Part shown: positions 41,950 through 50,858 of the stretch, one piece after another | Layout: each line of letters begins with the position of its first letter | Position numbering within the stretch: position 1 is the stretch's first letter | Source: Candidatus Pseudobacter hemicellulosilyticus | GTDB lineage: Bacteria; Bacteroidota; Bacteroidia; Chitinophagales; Chitinophagaceae | Assembly: GCA_029202545.1 (NCBI GenBank) | Contig: CP119311.1 | Location: 5,766,001-5,830,000, forward strand | DNA length: 64,000 bases | Direction of reading: 5' to 3' | Made by a program: the position numbers and the translations under genes | The notes under the pieces: model-generated | What the model saw: only the letters and a program-made list of their open reading frames with translations | What the model was told of the DNA's origin: nothing | Databases searched by the model: none

Positions 41950-43353
41950 ATGGCATACGACGTAGTAGTACTCGGCAGCGGCCCCGGCGGATATGTAGCC
42001 GCCATCCGTGCTTCACAGTTAGGTTTTAAGACCGCAATCATTGAAAAGGAAAGTCTCGGCGGTATTTGCCTTAACTGGGGATGTATCCCCACCAAGGCCC
42101 TGCTCAAAAGTGCCCAGGTGATGGAGTACATCAACCACGCGAAAGATTTTGGTATTGAGGCCAGCGGCCAGCCCGACTTCACCGCCGTGATCAAACGCAG
42201 CCGTGGTGTAGCCGAAAAAATGAGCAAGGGCGTTCAGTTCCTGATGAAGAAGAACAAGATCGATGTGGTCATGGGTTATGGTAAACTGAAAGCAAAAGGT
42301 CAGGTAGAAGTTTCCGGCGCCGACGGTAAAACGCAGGTAGTGGAAGGTAAACATATCATTGTAGCCACCGGTGGCCGCAGCCGCGAACTGCCCGCCCTGA
42401 AACAGGATGGCAAAAAAGTGATCGGCTACCGCGAAGCCATGGTGCTGCCTGAGCAGCCCAAGAGCATGATCGTGGTAGGTAGCGGCGCTATCGGCGTGGA
42501 GTTTGGTTATTTCTACGCTTCCCTGGGCACCAAGGTGACCATCGTAGAGTTCATGCCCCGCATTGTTCCCGTTGAAGATGAAGATATCTCCAAAGAACTG
42601 GAAAAGAACTTCAAGAAAAAAGGCATTGATGTACTCACCAATGCTGAAGTGACCAGCGTAGACACCAGCGGCAACGGCGTTAAAGCCAAGATCAAGAACC
42701 AGTCCGGTGAATCCGTCCTGGAAGCAGATATCCTGCTCAGCGCTGTTGGTGTTACCGCCAATATCGAGAACATCGGCCTGGAAACCCTGGGCATCAAAAC
42801 CGAAAAAGGAAGGATCTCCGTTGATAAATACTACCAGACCAATGTACCGGGCGTATACGCTATCGGCGACTGCGCTCCCGGCCAGGCCCTGGCGCACGTA
42901 GCTTCCAAAGAAGGTATCATCTGCGTGGAAAGCATTGCTTACAACGAGAAGAAATATAACCACCAGCCTGAAGCGCTCGACTACCAGAACGTTCCTGGTT
43001 GTACCTATTGCACACCCGAGATCGCTTCTGTAGGCTTTACTGAAAAGCAGGCCAAAGAAGCCGGTTACGAAGTGAAAGTGGGTAAGTTCCCGCTCAGCGC
43101 TTCCGGTAAAGCTTCCGCCGCCGGTCATACCGAAGGTTTTGTGAAAGTGATCTTCGACGCCAAATACGGCGAATGGCTGGGTACCCATATGATCGGTTAT
43201 AACGTAACCGAACTGATCGCCGAAACAGTAGTGGCCCGTAAACTGGAAACCACTTACCATGAGGTGCTCAACAGCATTCACCCCCACCCCACTATCAGCG
43301 AAAGCATCAAGGATGCTATTGAAGTGGCGTACGGTGAAGCTATCCACCTGTAA
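41950..43353 (+). CDS. lpdA: Dihydrolipoyl dehydrogenase (E3)
   Basis: FAD/NAD flavoenzyme reoxidising lipoyl groups in 2-oxoacid dehydrogenase complexes and glycine cleavage. Start at ATG 41950 (MAYDVVVLGSGPGGYVAAIR), 467 residues, normal length. The redox disulfide is C40/C45 in GGICLNWGCIPTKALL; the second Rossmann motif is VVGSGAIGVEFGYFYASLGT, the FAD site GDCAPGQALAHVASKEG, and the dimer-interface His-Glu is in HPHPTISESIKDA. Stands alone, without E1/E2 genes nearby. Confidence 0.96.
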   Translation: MAYDVVVLGSGPGGYVAAIRASQLGFKTAIIEKESLGGICLNWGCIPTKALLKSAQVMEYINHAKDFGIEASGQPDFTAVIKRSRGVAEKMSKGVQFLMKKNKIDVVMGYGKLKAKGQVEVSGADGKTQVVEGKHIIVATGGRSRELPALKQDGKKVIGYREAMVLPEQPKSMIVVGSGAIGVEFGYFYASLGTKVTIVEFMPRIVPVEDEDISKELEKNFKKKGIDVLTNAEVTSVDTSGNGVKAKIKNQSGESVLEADILLSAVGVTANIENIGLETLGIKTEKGRISVDKYYQTNVPGVYAIGDCAPGQALAHVASKEGIICVESIAYNEKKYNHQPEALDYQNVPGCTYCTPEIASVGFTEKQAKEAGYEVKVGKFPLSASGKASAAGHTEGFVKVIFDAKYGEWLGTHMIGYNVTELIAETVVARKLETTYHEVLNSIHPHPTISESIKDAIEVAYGEAIHL

Positions 43354-43375
43354 TTAGTTCTTTTTACACTATAGC

Positions 43376-43428
43376 ACTGGGCTGCCGGGATATAGAATGA
43401 CCACTCATTCTGTTCCCGACAGCCCAGT
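43376..43428. terminator. Long interrupted hairpin after lpdA
   Basis: Three stacked stems form one nearly symmetrical hairpin: ACTGGGCTG with CAGCCCAGT, CGGGA with TCCCG, and AGAATGA with TCATTCT around CCAC (21 pairs with small internal loops). It begins 23 bases after the lpdA stop. The T-tract after it is poor, so its role as terminator or mRNA 3' end stabiliser is inferred. Confidence 0.6.
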
Positions 43429-43466
43429 CTTCATTTGATCACAGCCACTTGTCTCAAACACCCATC

Positions 43467-43614
43467 ATGACCTGTATCGTAGCCCCTTGCTTTAATGAAG
43501 CAGGAAGCGTTATCCTATTTTTGAAGTGACATCACCCACGCCATTGTGATAGACTCCAACGGAGATACAGCCCGGAAGGCCTATTCCGGCGCTACAATTT
43601 TTATGACCCTTTAA
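43467..43614 (+). pseudogene. Remnant of a family 2 glycosyltransferase N-terminus
   Basis: Frame 1 from ATG 43467 reads MTCIVAPCFNEAGSVILFLK and stops at TGA. Shifting one base forward continues DITHAIVIDSNGDTARKAYS, then SGATIFMTL to a stop at 43614. The pattern V-PCFNEAGS-18 to 20 residues-VIDSNGDTA-KA-GA is that of GT2 enzymes (dolichol-phosphate-mannose-synthase-like: PCYNE, then VVDD.S.D.T). Nothing of the remaining roughly 180 residues is found. It is a decayed fragment, possibly left by recombination, placed between lpdA and the second sigma factor. Confidence 0.4.
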
Positions 43615-43681
43615 AATTTCATCATGCTTTCCGCATAAGAAATCAAAGTGGATCCCTGATGCACTGTGCCAAATTTATTTT

Positions 43682-43713
43682 AGTTTGCAGCTAAGTTATA
43701 CTGACTGCAAACT
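43682..43713 (+). promoter_or_regulatory. 9-bp inverted repeat abutting the sigma gene start
   Basis: AGTTTGCAG (43682-43690) and CTGCAAACT (43705-43713) are perfect inverted repeats with a 14-base spacer, ending exactly at the TTG start codon of the sigma factor. It could be an operator or a hairpin controlling translation initiation. Confidence 0.5.
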
Positions 43714-44316
43714 TTGTCATTCCATCCAACATACGAAGAAAAGGAGCTGCTGCTGCGCATTGCAGGAGGAGACGAACAGGCTTTTGGATGGCTTCATGCA
43801 AAGTACTGGAACGAGTTTTATTCCCTGGGTATTGCTTTTCTGAAGTCTGCCGAATGGGCGGAGGATGTGGTCCAGGAGGTCTTTATCAAGATCTGGCAAA
43901 AAAGAGCCCTCCTTCCGGCCGTGGAAAAGCTGGAACCCTACCTGTTTGTGGTGCTGCGCAATTCGCTCATCTCCGCCCTGCGTACTTACAAACGGCAGGA
44001 AAGGGATATTGCAGATTATCTCCGTGCTGCAGGTCAGGATGCCGATAACAGGGGCCTGGCGCTTGAAGTATCTGATACCCGGCAACTGATCAAAGAGGCG
44101 CTGGAACTGCTTTCCCCGCAACAGCAACTCATTTTCAGGCTGAGCCGGGAAGAAGGCCTGCCCCACCAGGAAATTGCCGACAGGGTTGGATTGTCCCCAA
44201 AAACTGTTTCCAATACCATTACCATCAGTTTAAGCCATATCCGGCAGTACCTCTACCGGAAAGGCAATCATTTATTGTCTATCCTCCTGTTGCTGACCGC
44301 CTGGATGAGGGCTTAA
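43714..44316 (+). CDS. ECF RNA polymerase sigma factor (operon 2)
   Basis: 200 residues from TTG 43714; an in-frame TGA at 43702 excludes an upstream start and there is no downstream ATG before region 2, so TTG is likely real. Region 2: AFGWLHAKYWNEFYSLGIAF, DVVQEVFIKIWQKR; region 4: LLSPQQQLIFRLSREEGLPH, EIADRVGLSPKTVSNTITIS. A hydrophobic C-terminal tail (HLLSILLLLTAWMRA) is typical of these Bacteroidota ECF factors. Followed by FecR, SusC and SusD genes. Confidence 0.93.
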   Translation: MSFHPTYEEKELLLRIAGGDEQAFGWLHAKYWNEFYSLGIAFLKSAEWAEDVVQEVFIKIWQKRALLPAVEKLEPYLFVVLRNSLISALRTYKRQERDIADYLRAAGQDADNRGLALEVSDTRQLIKEALELLSPQQQLIFRLSREEGLPHQEIADRVGLSPKTVSNTITISLSHIRQYLYRKGNHLLSILLLLTAWMRA

Positions 44317-44405
44317 AAAAAATATCCATTTTCTTCGGGTGTGCCCGTCTGATTTTGCGTCATCTCCTTCAAAAGGGCCGAAACGGCAAGTAAACGCTTG
44401 TTTTT

Positions 44406-45671
44406 ATGTCTACATCATTCAACGATCTTCTGGAAAAGTATCTTACCGAAACATTGACTGTGGCGGAAAAGAAGGCTTTTATGGAAATGCTTGCGGACGA
44501 TGCCAGCCTGGAGATCCTGCAGGCCTCTATAGGCCGGTATGCCAGTGAAAAGTCACTGCTGCTCCCGGAGGATGAGGTATTGAAAAAGCTGAGCTATGAG
44601 CGGCTGCAGCAGCAATTAGGACAGGTGGCTGCAGAACCACCCGCAGATGCTATGCCCACGATCCCGGCCAGGCGAAGGTTAATACCCCGCTGGTATTGGG
44701 CGGCGGCCGCGTCAGTATTGCTGTTTAGTGCAGGCGCTTATTTCTGGCTCAACCGTCCCAAACCGGTGACCGGCGACCAGCAGCTTGTTTCTTCCGATAT
44801 ACGGCCCGGGAGGGACGGAGCTATATTGACCCTGAGCGACGGTACACAGGTGGTGCTGGACAGCCTCGCCAACGGCCTGGTGGCGAAACAGAGTGGCTCC
44901 CAGGTGCTGCTGAAAGATGGCCAGCTGGCCTATGACGCCAGTGAGGCTACAGCAACAAAAGCCAGCGCCATCGTCTATAACACCATGAGCACGCCAAAGG
45001 GCCGGCAGTTCAACCTGCAATTGCCGGATGGCACCAAAGTATGGCTCAATGCGGCCAGCTCTTTGCGGTTCCCTACGGTTTTCAGTGGTAAGGAACGCAG
45101 GGTGGAGATCACCGGCGAAGCCTATTTTGAAGTGGTGCAAAATGCAAAACAACCCTTTCTGGTAAGCGTGGATGGTGGTGCTGCCGTGGAGGTCTTGGGC
45201 ACCAGCTTCAATGTCAATGCCTACGATAACGAGGCCAGCATCAATACAACACTTTTGGAAGGAAGGGTGCGTGTGACCAAAACTGGTTCACAGAAAGCGA
45301 AAGACGCATCATCTGCAAACGATCCCTCCGTCATCCTTCAGCCCGGTCAGCAGGCACAGCTGTTTACCGACAGGGCAACCCAGCCTGGCCAGCCACCAAA
45401 CCGGCCCATAGCTGTTGTAACTGTCAATGTGGAGAAAACGATGGCCTGGAAGAACGGTCTGTTCAATTTTGAAGGAGAGGGCCTGCGTGATGTGATGCGG
45501 CAGCTGGAGCGCTGGTACGATATAGAAGTGGTGTACGAAAGAGGCGTTCCGGATATCACTTTCGGTGGTGAGATCACCCGCGGCGTTTCCCTGCAGGGCC
45601 TGTTATCAGGACTGGAAGGATCCGAAGTACATTTCAGGATCGAAGGAAGAAAACTGATCGTGCTGCCTTAA
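44406..45671 (+). CDS. FecR-family anti-sigma factor (operon 2)
   Basis: 421 residues. Cytoplasmic helical N-terminus (1-95), one transmembrane helix (about 99-115, YWAAAASVLLFSAGAYFWL), FecR domain (RQFNLQLPDGTKVWLNAASS, ERRVEITGEAYFEVVQN, FNVNAYDNEASINTTLLEGR) and a DUF4974-like C-terminus (FNFEGEGLRDVMRQLERWYD). Pairs with the sigma factor upstream and the STN-bearing SusC downstream. Parallel in domain order to the first cassette at 33-35 kb. Confidence 0.94.
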   Translation: MSTSFNDLLEKYLTETLTVAEKKAFMEMLADDASLEILQASIGRYASEKSLLLPEDEVLKKLSYERLQQQLGQVAAEPPADAMPTIPARRRLIPRWYWAAAASVLLFSAGAYFWLNRPKPVTGDQQLVSSDIRPGRDGAILTLSDGTQVVLDSLANGLVAKQSGSQVLLKDGQLAYDASEATATKASAIVYNTMSTPKGRQFNLQLPDGTKVWLNAASSLRFPTVFSGKERRVEITGEAYFEVVQNAKQPFLVSVDGGAAVEVLGTSFNVNAYDNEASINTTLLEGRVRVTKTGSQKAKDASSANDPSVILQPGQQAQLFTDRATQPGQPPNRPIAVVTVNVEKTMAWKNGLFNFEGEGLRDVMRQLERWYDIEVVYERGVPDITFGGEITRGVSLQGLLSGLEGSEVHFRIEGRKLIVLP

Positions 45672-45836
45672 TAAGATCTGTCATCAATCAACAGCTAATG
45701 AATAGAAGAGGGTAATTCGTCCGTAATGCTTTAAGAAAATTGGTTCAACAATAAAATGCCGGAGGTGTTTGAGCCACCGCCGGCTGCGTTCAGGTTGACC
45801 AAATGAGTTCGACACATTTATAACAACCAAACACAG

Positions 45837-48800
45837 ATGCAATTTATGCAAAAAACTGCAAATGGTGGGGTGTACCCGCTTGCGCCATCCCGAAAGCCGG
45901 CCGCCGCGCCAGCCTGGGTCCGTAAGCTCCGGAGCCTGCACCAGACCAAAACTATCAGGGTTATGAAACTGACCTTTGTCTTTCTCACAGTCCTCCTTGT
46001 TCATGCTTATGCCGGCAGTGATGCGCAGAGCATTACCCTGTCGGGCAAAAAGCTGCCGCTGCACGAAGTATTCGGCATCGTTAAGCAACAAACAGGGTAT
46101 ACTGCTTTCTACAACCGCCAGCTGCTGTCCGATGCCAACCCGGTATCGCTGGACGTGCAGAACATGCCGCTGTTCGACTTCCTTTCCTTATTGATGAAGG
46201 ACCAGCCGCTGAATTTCAATATCCAGGATAAGACGATCTTTCTTTCCCGGAAGCCTGACTTACGTCCGGAGGTTGCTGCGTCAACAGCGCAACAACAGTT
46301 TTATGTTATACCGGTCCCCATCCGTATCAGGGTCACCGATTCACTGGGCAATCCCCTGCCCGGCGCAACAGTACTCAATAAAAACACCAAACATTCCGGC
46401 GTCACTGCTGCCAATGGCAGCATCAACCTCAACGCCGATGCCGGCGATGTGATCACCGTCTCCTTCGTAGGCTTTGAGCCCACGACAGTAGTGGTTAAAA
46501 AGGATAATACAGCCATGCTCCATGTGATCATGCGCCCCACCCGCTCAAAGCTGGACGAGGTGCAGATCGTGGCCTATGGCTCTACCTCGCTGCGGTATAA
46601 TGTGGGCGCCATCTCTACCGTGACAGCAGAAACCATCGAGCGCCAACCCGTTACCAATGTGCTGCTGGCCCTGCAGGGACAGGTGCCCGGTCTTACCATC
46701 ACGCCTACCACCGGCGCTCCCGGATCAGCCATAAAACTGCAGATCCGCGGACAGAATACACTTGCCAGCAGCGCCGCCGCTGCGCAGTCCCCGGGCGCCC
46801 GTCCATTTGATCAGCCATTATTCATCATAGATGGCGTACCTACTGCTGCACAGAACAATAGCCTTGGTCACCTGTTCACCGTGGGGCATTCGGCACTTTC
46901 CACCTCCCGTCCACCCGCCAATGGCATCAGCCCGTTCAGTAATATCAACCCTGCCGATATAGAAAGCATTACGGTGCTGCGGGATGCGGATGCTACTTCT
47001 ATCTATGGCTCCCAGGGCGCCAACGGGGTGATCCTGATCACCACCAAGAAAGGAAAGGCCAGCAAGCCCAGCCTCAGCATCCGCCTCAATTCCGGTATTA
47101 CTGCCGGTGTGCGCCGGCTGGAAATGCTCAGCACAGAGCAGTACCTGGACATGCGTCGTGATGCCCTGGTGGCCGACAATATTACCCTTACGCCTAATAT
47201 GGTCAATACCTATCCAGACCTGCTGCTCTTTGATCCCGAGAGGAATGTGGACTGGTACAAGGAGTTCTTCGACAAGAACCCCGTCACCACCGATCTGCAT
47301 GTTTCTTTCAGCGGCGGGCAGCAGAACAGCAGCTTTATCCTGAGCGGCGGCTATACCAATACGCCCTATAACTTTGCAGGCGATTTCAAAGAAGAGCGTT
47401 TTTCCCTGCACAGCGGGTATAGTTATCGAAGCGCCAACAATAAGCTGACCGTTCAGTTCACCAATGATTTTTCCTATTCCAGGAACAATGCCGGCGCACA
47501 GCCGCGGGTGATGGGCACCATGAGCATGCCGCCGAACTATCCCGCGCTGATCGATGAGGACGATAAGCTGGTGTGGAATTATAAAGGACTGAGCACTGCC
47601 TTCTACAACCAGTATGCATACCTGCGGCAGCCTGCCAATATCCAGCTGCATACCTGGAACAATGCTGTCCGCCTGGCCTACCAGGTACTGCCGGGACTGA
47701 ATGTAAGCAGCAATTTTGGCTACAGTCGCACCAATACCGTCAGTTATAACGCCGTTCCGCTATCGGCACAAGAACCTTCCCCCAGTTCGAAAGCTACGGC
47801 CAGCTTCGTCAATAATACCGTACAGGCAATAAACGTTGAGCCGCAGCTGGACTACAAGCGCACCATTGGCTCCGGTGAGCTGTCCATTCTGGCAGGCGGC
47901 ACCTACAGGAAACAAAACTCTATCAACGCCAGCATGGATGGATCGGGTTTTGCCAATGACGACCTGCTGAAAGCCATCGCCGGCGCTACCACCATCACGG
48001 TATACAATAGCAGCAACATCTATAAATATGTAGGTGGCTATACCCGCATTGGTTATATCCACGACAGGAAATATATCCTCAACGTCACCGGCCGGAGAGA
48101 TGGCTCCACCAATTTCGGTCCCGGCCGCCGCTGGGGCAGCTTTGGTTCAATAGGCGCAGGCTGGATCTTCACCGAAGAGAATTTCTGGCCAAAGTCGCTT
48201 TCCATCCTGAGCTTTGGTAAATTATCCGGTAACTACGGCACCAACGGGTCGGATGGTATTGCCCCTTATAACTACCAGGCTTACTACCAGATCGCCTCTG
48301 CGAATACCACGCTGCCTTTCCAGGGTGTCCGCGCCTATACCCCCTACAACCTGTTTAATCCCATTTACAGCTGGAGCACGAAGAGATCCTGGAATGTCTC
48401 GATGGACCTGGGTTTCCTGAAAGACAGGCTGCTGCTGAACTTCACCTGGTACAAGAACAGTACTTCCGATCAGCTGATGGCCTATAACCTTCCGGCACAG
48501 GTAGGCTTCTCTTCCGTGCTGGGTAATTTCCCCGCCACTGTACAGAACAACGGGCTTGAGTTGAGTATTACTTCTACCAATATTCAGTCCAAACACCTCA
48601 GGTGGACCAGCAGCTTCAATATTTCCGGCAACCGCAACAAGCTGGCGTCCTTCCCCGGATTGGAAACCTCCCCCTATTCACAGGCCTATGTGATCGGGAA
48701 GAGCGTCGGCATCATCAATGGCTATCAATTCGCCGGACTGGATGCCAACACTGGTCTGTTCACCTTTTACAATTCAAAAGGCGAAGTGACCAGCAGGCCC

Positions 48801-49346
48801 AATTCCCAGCATATCAGCAAAGGCGGCGATATGCAGCCCCTCTTCGATCTGAATCCCACATTCGGTGGCGGCCTAGGCAATACCATATCCTACAAAAACC
48901 TCAGCGTTATGTTCTTCTTCCAGTTCTCCAAGCAACGCGCGCGCAACTGGATTGGCGGTCTCTATGCCTACGCTATGCCGGGCAGTTATATGAACCTGCC
49001 GGTTGAGGCGCTGAATTACTGGCGTAAACCCGGCGACCAGACGCCCCTGCAGAAGCTGACCGCCTCCGGTTATGGAGCTGCTTACAGTCCCGGTCAGGCT
49101 TTTGTCAACTCTACCGGCGCCTACAGTGACGCCTCTTACTTACGGTTGAAAACCGTATCGGTCTCCTATTCCCTGCCGGAGCGTATAGTCAATAAGGTAG
49201 GTGTCCGCGGTTGCAGTATTTATGCAAATGCGCAGAACCTGTTAACCATCACCGGCTACGAGGTGGCCGATCCCGAAATGGCCGGCGCCATCTATACACT
49301 GCCCCTGCAGCGGAATGTAGTGCTGGGCCTTAACCTGAACTTTTAA
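45837..49346 (+). CDS. SusC/RagA TonB-dependent transporter with one STN domain (operon 2)
   Basis: 1169 residues. Signal region MKLTFVFLTVLLVHAYAGSD about 40 residues in, then a single STN domain (SITLSGKKLPLHEVFGIVKQ ... DKTIFLSRKP), CarboxypepD_reg-like (IRVTDSLGNPLPGATVLNKN), a TonB box near VQIVAYG, plug with IYGSQGANGVILITTKKGKA, and the outer-membrane barrel ending in VLGLNLNF. The STN domain fits FecR signalling. Ligand unknown; the partner SusD is 11 bases downstream. Confidence 0.95.
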   Translation: MQFMQKTANGGVYPLAPSRKPAAAPAWVRKLRSLHQTKTIRVMKLTFVFLTVLLVHAYAGSDAQSITLSGKKLPLHEVFGIVKQQTGYTAFYNRQLLSDANPVSLDVQNMPLFDFLSLLMKDQPLNFNIQDKTIFLSRKPDLRPEVAASTAQQQFYVIPVPIRIRVTDSLGNPLPGATVLNKNTKHSGVTAANGSINLNADAGDVITVSFVGFEPTTVVVKKDNTAMLHVIMRPTRSKLDEVQIVAYGSTSLRYNVGAISTVTAETIERQPVTNVLLALQGQVPGLTITPTTGAPGSAIKLQIRGQNTLASSAAAAQSPGARPFDQPLFIIDGVPTAAQNNSLGHLFTVGHSALSTSRPPANGISPFSNINPADIESITVLRDADATSIYGSQGANGVILITTKKGKASKPSLSIRLNSGITAGVRRLEMLSTEQYLDMRRDALVADNITLTPNMVNTYPDLLLFDPERNVDWYKEFFDKNPVTTDLHVSFSGGQQNSSFILSGGYTNTPYNFAGDFKEERFSLHSGYSYRSANNKLTVQFTNDFSYSRNNAGAQPRVMGTMSMPPNYPALIDEDDKLVWNYKGLSTAFYNQYAYLRQPANIQLHTWNNAVRLAYQVLPGLNVSSNFGYSRTNTVSYNAVPLSAQEPSPSSKATASFVNNTVQAINVEPQLDYKRTIGSGELSILAGGTYRKQNSINASMDGSGFANDDLLKAIAGATTITVYNSSNIYKYVGGYTRIGYIHDRKYILNVTGRRDGSTNFGPGRRWGSFGSIGAGWIFTEENFWPKSLSILSFGKLSGNYGTNGSDGIAPYNYQAYYQIASANTTLPFQGVRAYTPYNLFNPIYSWSTKRSWNVSMDLGFLKDRLLLNFTWYKNSTSDQLMAYNLPAQVGFSSVLGNFPATVQNNGLELSITSTNIQSKHLRWTSSFNISGNRNKLASFPGLETSPYSQAYVIGKSVGIINGYQFAGLDANTGLFTFYNSKGEVTSRPNSQHISKGGDMQPLFDLNPTFGGGLGNTISYKNLSVMFFFQFSKQRARNWIGGLYAYAMPGSYMNLPVEALNYWRKPGDQTPLQKLTASGYGAAYSPGQAFVNSTGAYSDASYLRLKTVSVSYSLPERIVNKVGVRGCSIYANAQNLLTITGYEVADPEMAGAIYTLPLQRNVVLGLNLNF

Positions 49347-49357
49347 ATCAACAACTG

Positions 49358-50746
49358 ATGCATATTCTTTTCAATAAACGATACAGGGTGGCTGCATGGG
49401 GAATGATCCTCCTGGTAGCAGGATCCCTCTCCTGCAACAAACTCCTGGAGATCCCTTCTCACCCCGATGATAAATTATCCGATGACCGGGCTTTTTCCGA
49501 CAGTGCAAATGTCATGAGCGCCCTGGCCGGGATCTACAGTAACCTGAAAGTGGGGAATTCCGGCGCGATCTTCAGCGGCGCCCTTACCTTCAGCGCCGGC
49601 ATGTATGCCGATGAGCTGCAGCAGCCAGGCGTAGGGGGCGCAAGCAACGAGTTTGTTTCCAACGAGCTGCGCCCCGACAATGGAGCAGTCAGCAATTTGT
49701 GGGTAAGCCCGTATACGGGTCTGTACCAGGTGAATGATTTCCTGAAAGGTGTTACTGATAATCCCAATATCTCTACTACGTTTCAGCAGCAGGTGAAGGG
49801 CGAGGCTTTAGTCACACGCGCTTTATATTACTTCCAGTTGGTGAATCTTTTCGGGGCTGTTCCCTATGTTGTCGGAACGGACTACAAGACCAATGCTGTT
49901 TTGCCCAGGTCTTCTGCAGATTCCATCTATGGGCTCATCATTTCCGATCTCACAACGGCGGCGGGTCTGCTGAAAGCGCCCTACCCTTCGGCCGGAAGGA
50001 TGCGTCCCAACCAGCATGTGGCACAGGCCTTCCTGGCAAAGGTCTATCTCTACAGGAAGCAATGGAAACTGGCGGCCGATATGGCCAGCCAGGTGATCGG
50101 CAATGGCATCTACCAGTTTGCCGAGCTGGACAAAACCTTCCTGGAAGGCAGTGTGGAAGCCATCTGGCAAATGCCTTCCACATTGAGCAACGGCCAGATG
50201 GGAGAAGCCAATTATTTTGTTCCTGCCAGCACAGCGCCCAGCTATGAACTGACAGAATACCAGCTGACTGCTTTTGAGGAGAATGACAGGCGAAAGAGTA
50301 CCTGGACAAGGACCACTACCATCAATAATGTATCCTATACCTATCCCTTCAAATACAGGAACAGGGATATATCGGCAACACCTAAAGAATGCCTGATGTT
50401 TTTCCGTCTTTCCGAACAATACCTCATCCGTGCAGAGGCCAATGCACAGCAGAACCTGCTGGATACCGCCCGTGCGGACCTCAACCGCATCCGCGCAAAG
50501 GCCGGACTGGACATCAGCACCGCCGTGAGCAAAGAAGCCGTATTACTGGCTATAGAGCATGAACGGCAAACGGAAATGTTCTGCGAACTGGGGCAGCGTT
50601 GGTTCGATCTGAAAAGGACCGGTCGCGCCAATGCTGTACTGGGCGCTATCAAACCCAAATGGGAGCTTACCGATACCCTGTTCCCGGTGCCGCTCACCCA
50701 ATTACAAAACAATATTTACCTGGACCAGAACGAAGGTTACTATTAA
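49358..50746 (+). CDS. SusD/RagB outer-membrane lipoprotein (operon 2)
   Basis: 462 residues, shorter than the first SusD, as in many RagB-type proteins. Lipobox AGSLSC. Motifs: LLEIPSHPDDKLSDDRAFSD, LVTRALYYFQLVNLFGAVPY, RMRPNQHVAQAFLAKVYLYR, LSEQYLIRAEANAQQ, LNRIRAKAGLD and EHERQTEMFCELGQRWFDLK. Lid of the SusC upstream. Confidence 0.94.
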   Translation: MHILFNKRYRVAAWGMILLVAGSLSCNKLLEIPSHPDDKLSDDRAFSDSANVMSALAGIYSNLKVGNSGAIFSGALTFSAGMYADELQQPGVGGASNEFVSNELRPDNGAVSNLWVSPYTGLYQVNDFLKGVTDNPNISTTFQQQVKGEALVTRALYYFQLVNLFGAVPYVVGTDYKTNAVLPRSSADSIYGLIISDLTTAAGLLKAPYPSAGRMRPNQHVAQAFLAKVYLYRKQWKLAADMASQVIGNGIYQFAELDKTFLEGSVEAIWQMPSTLSNGQMGEANYFVPASTAPSYELTEYQLTAFEENDRRKSTWTRTTTINNVSYTYPFKYRNRDISATPKECLMFFRLSEQYLIRAEANAQQNLLDTARADLNRIRAKAGLDISTAVSKEAVLLAIEHERQTEMFCELGQRWFDLKRTGRANAVLGAIKPKWELTDTLFPVPLTQLQNNIYLDQNEGYY

Positions 50747-50780
50747 CGGACTGGTTGCTCTTTCCGGTTAACAGATGTTG

Positions 50781-50823
50781 TCAACCAGCCTGCCGGCGCC
50801 CAATACGCCGGCAGGCTGGTTGA
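50781..50823 (+). terminator. 18-bp perfect hairpin between susD and the ABC genes
   Basis: TCAACCAGCCTGCCGGCG (50781-50798) pairs without mismatch with its complement at 50806-50823 around a 7-base loop. A short T-rich stretch (CTATTGTCTCTTTTTC) follows. It probably ends or attenuates the sigma-fecR-susCD transcript before the exporter genes. Confidence 0.8.
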
Positions 50824-50858
50824 CCTATTGTCTCTTTTTCACCAATCATCAACAGTAT

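Noticed and set aside
42019..43347. 442-codon minus-strand frame opposite lpdA
   Set aside because: lpdA is complete with all motifs; the reverse frame has no recognisable family.
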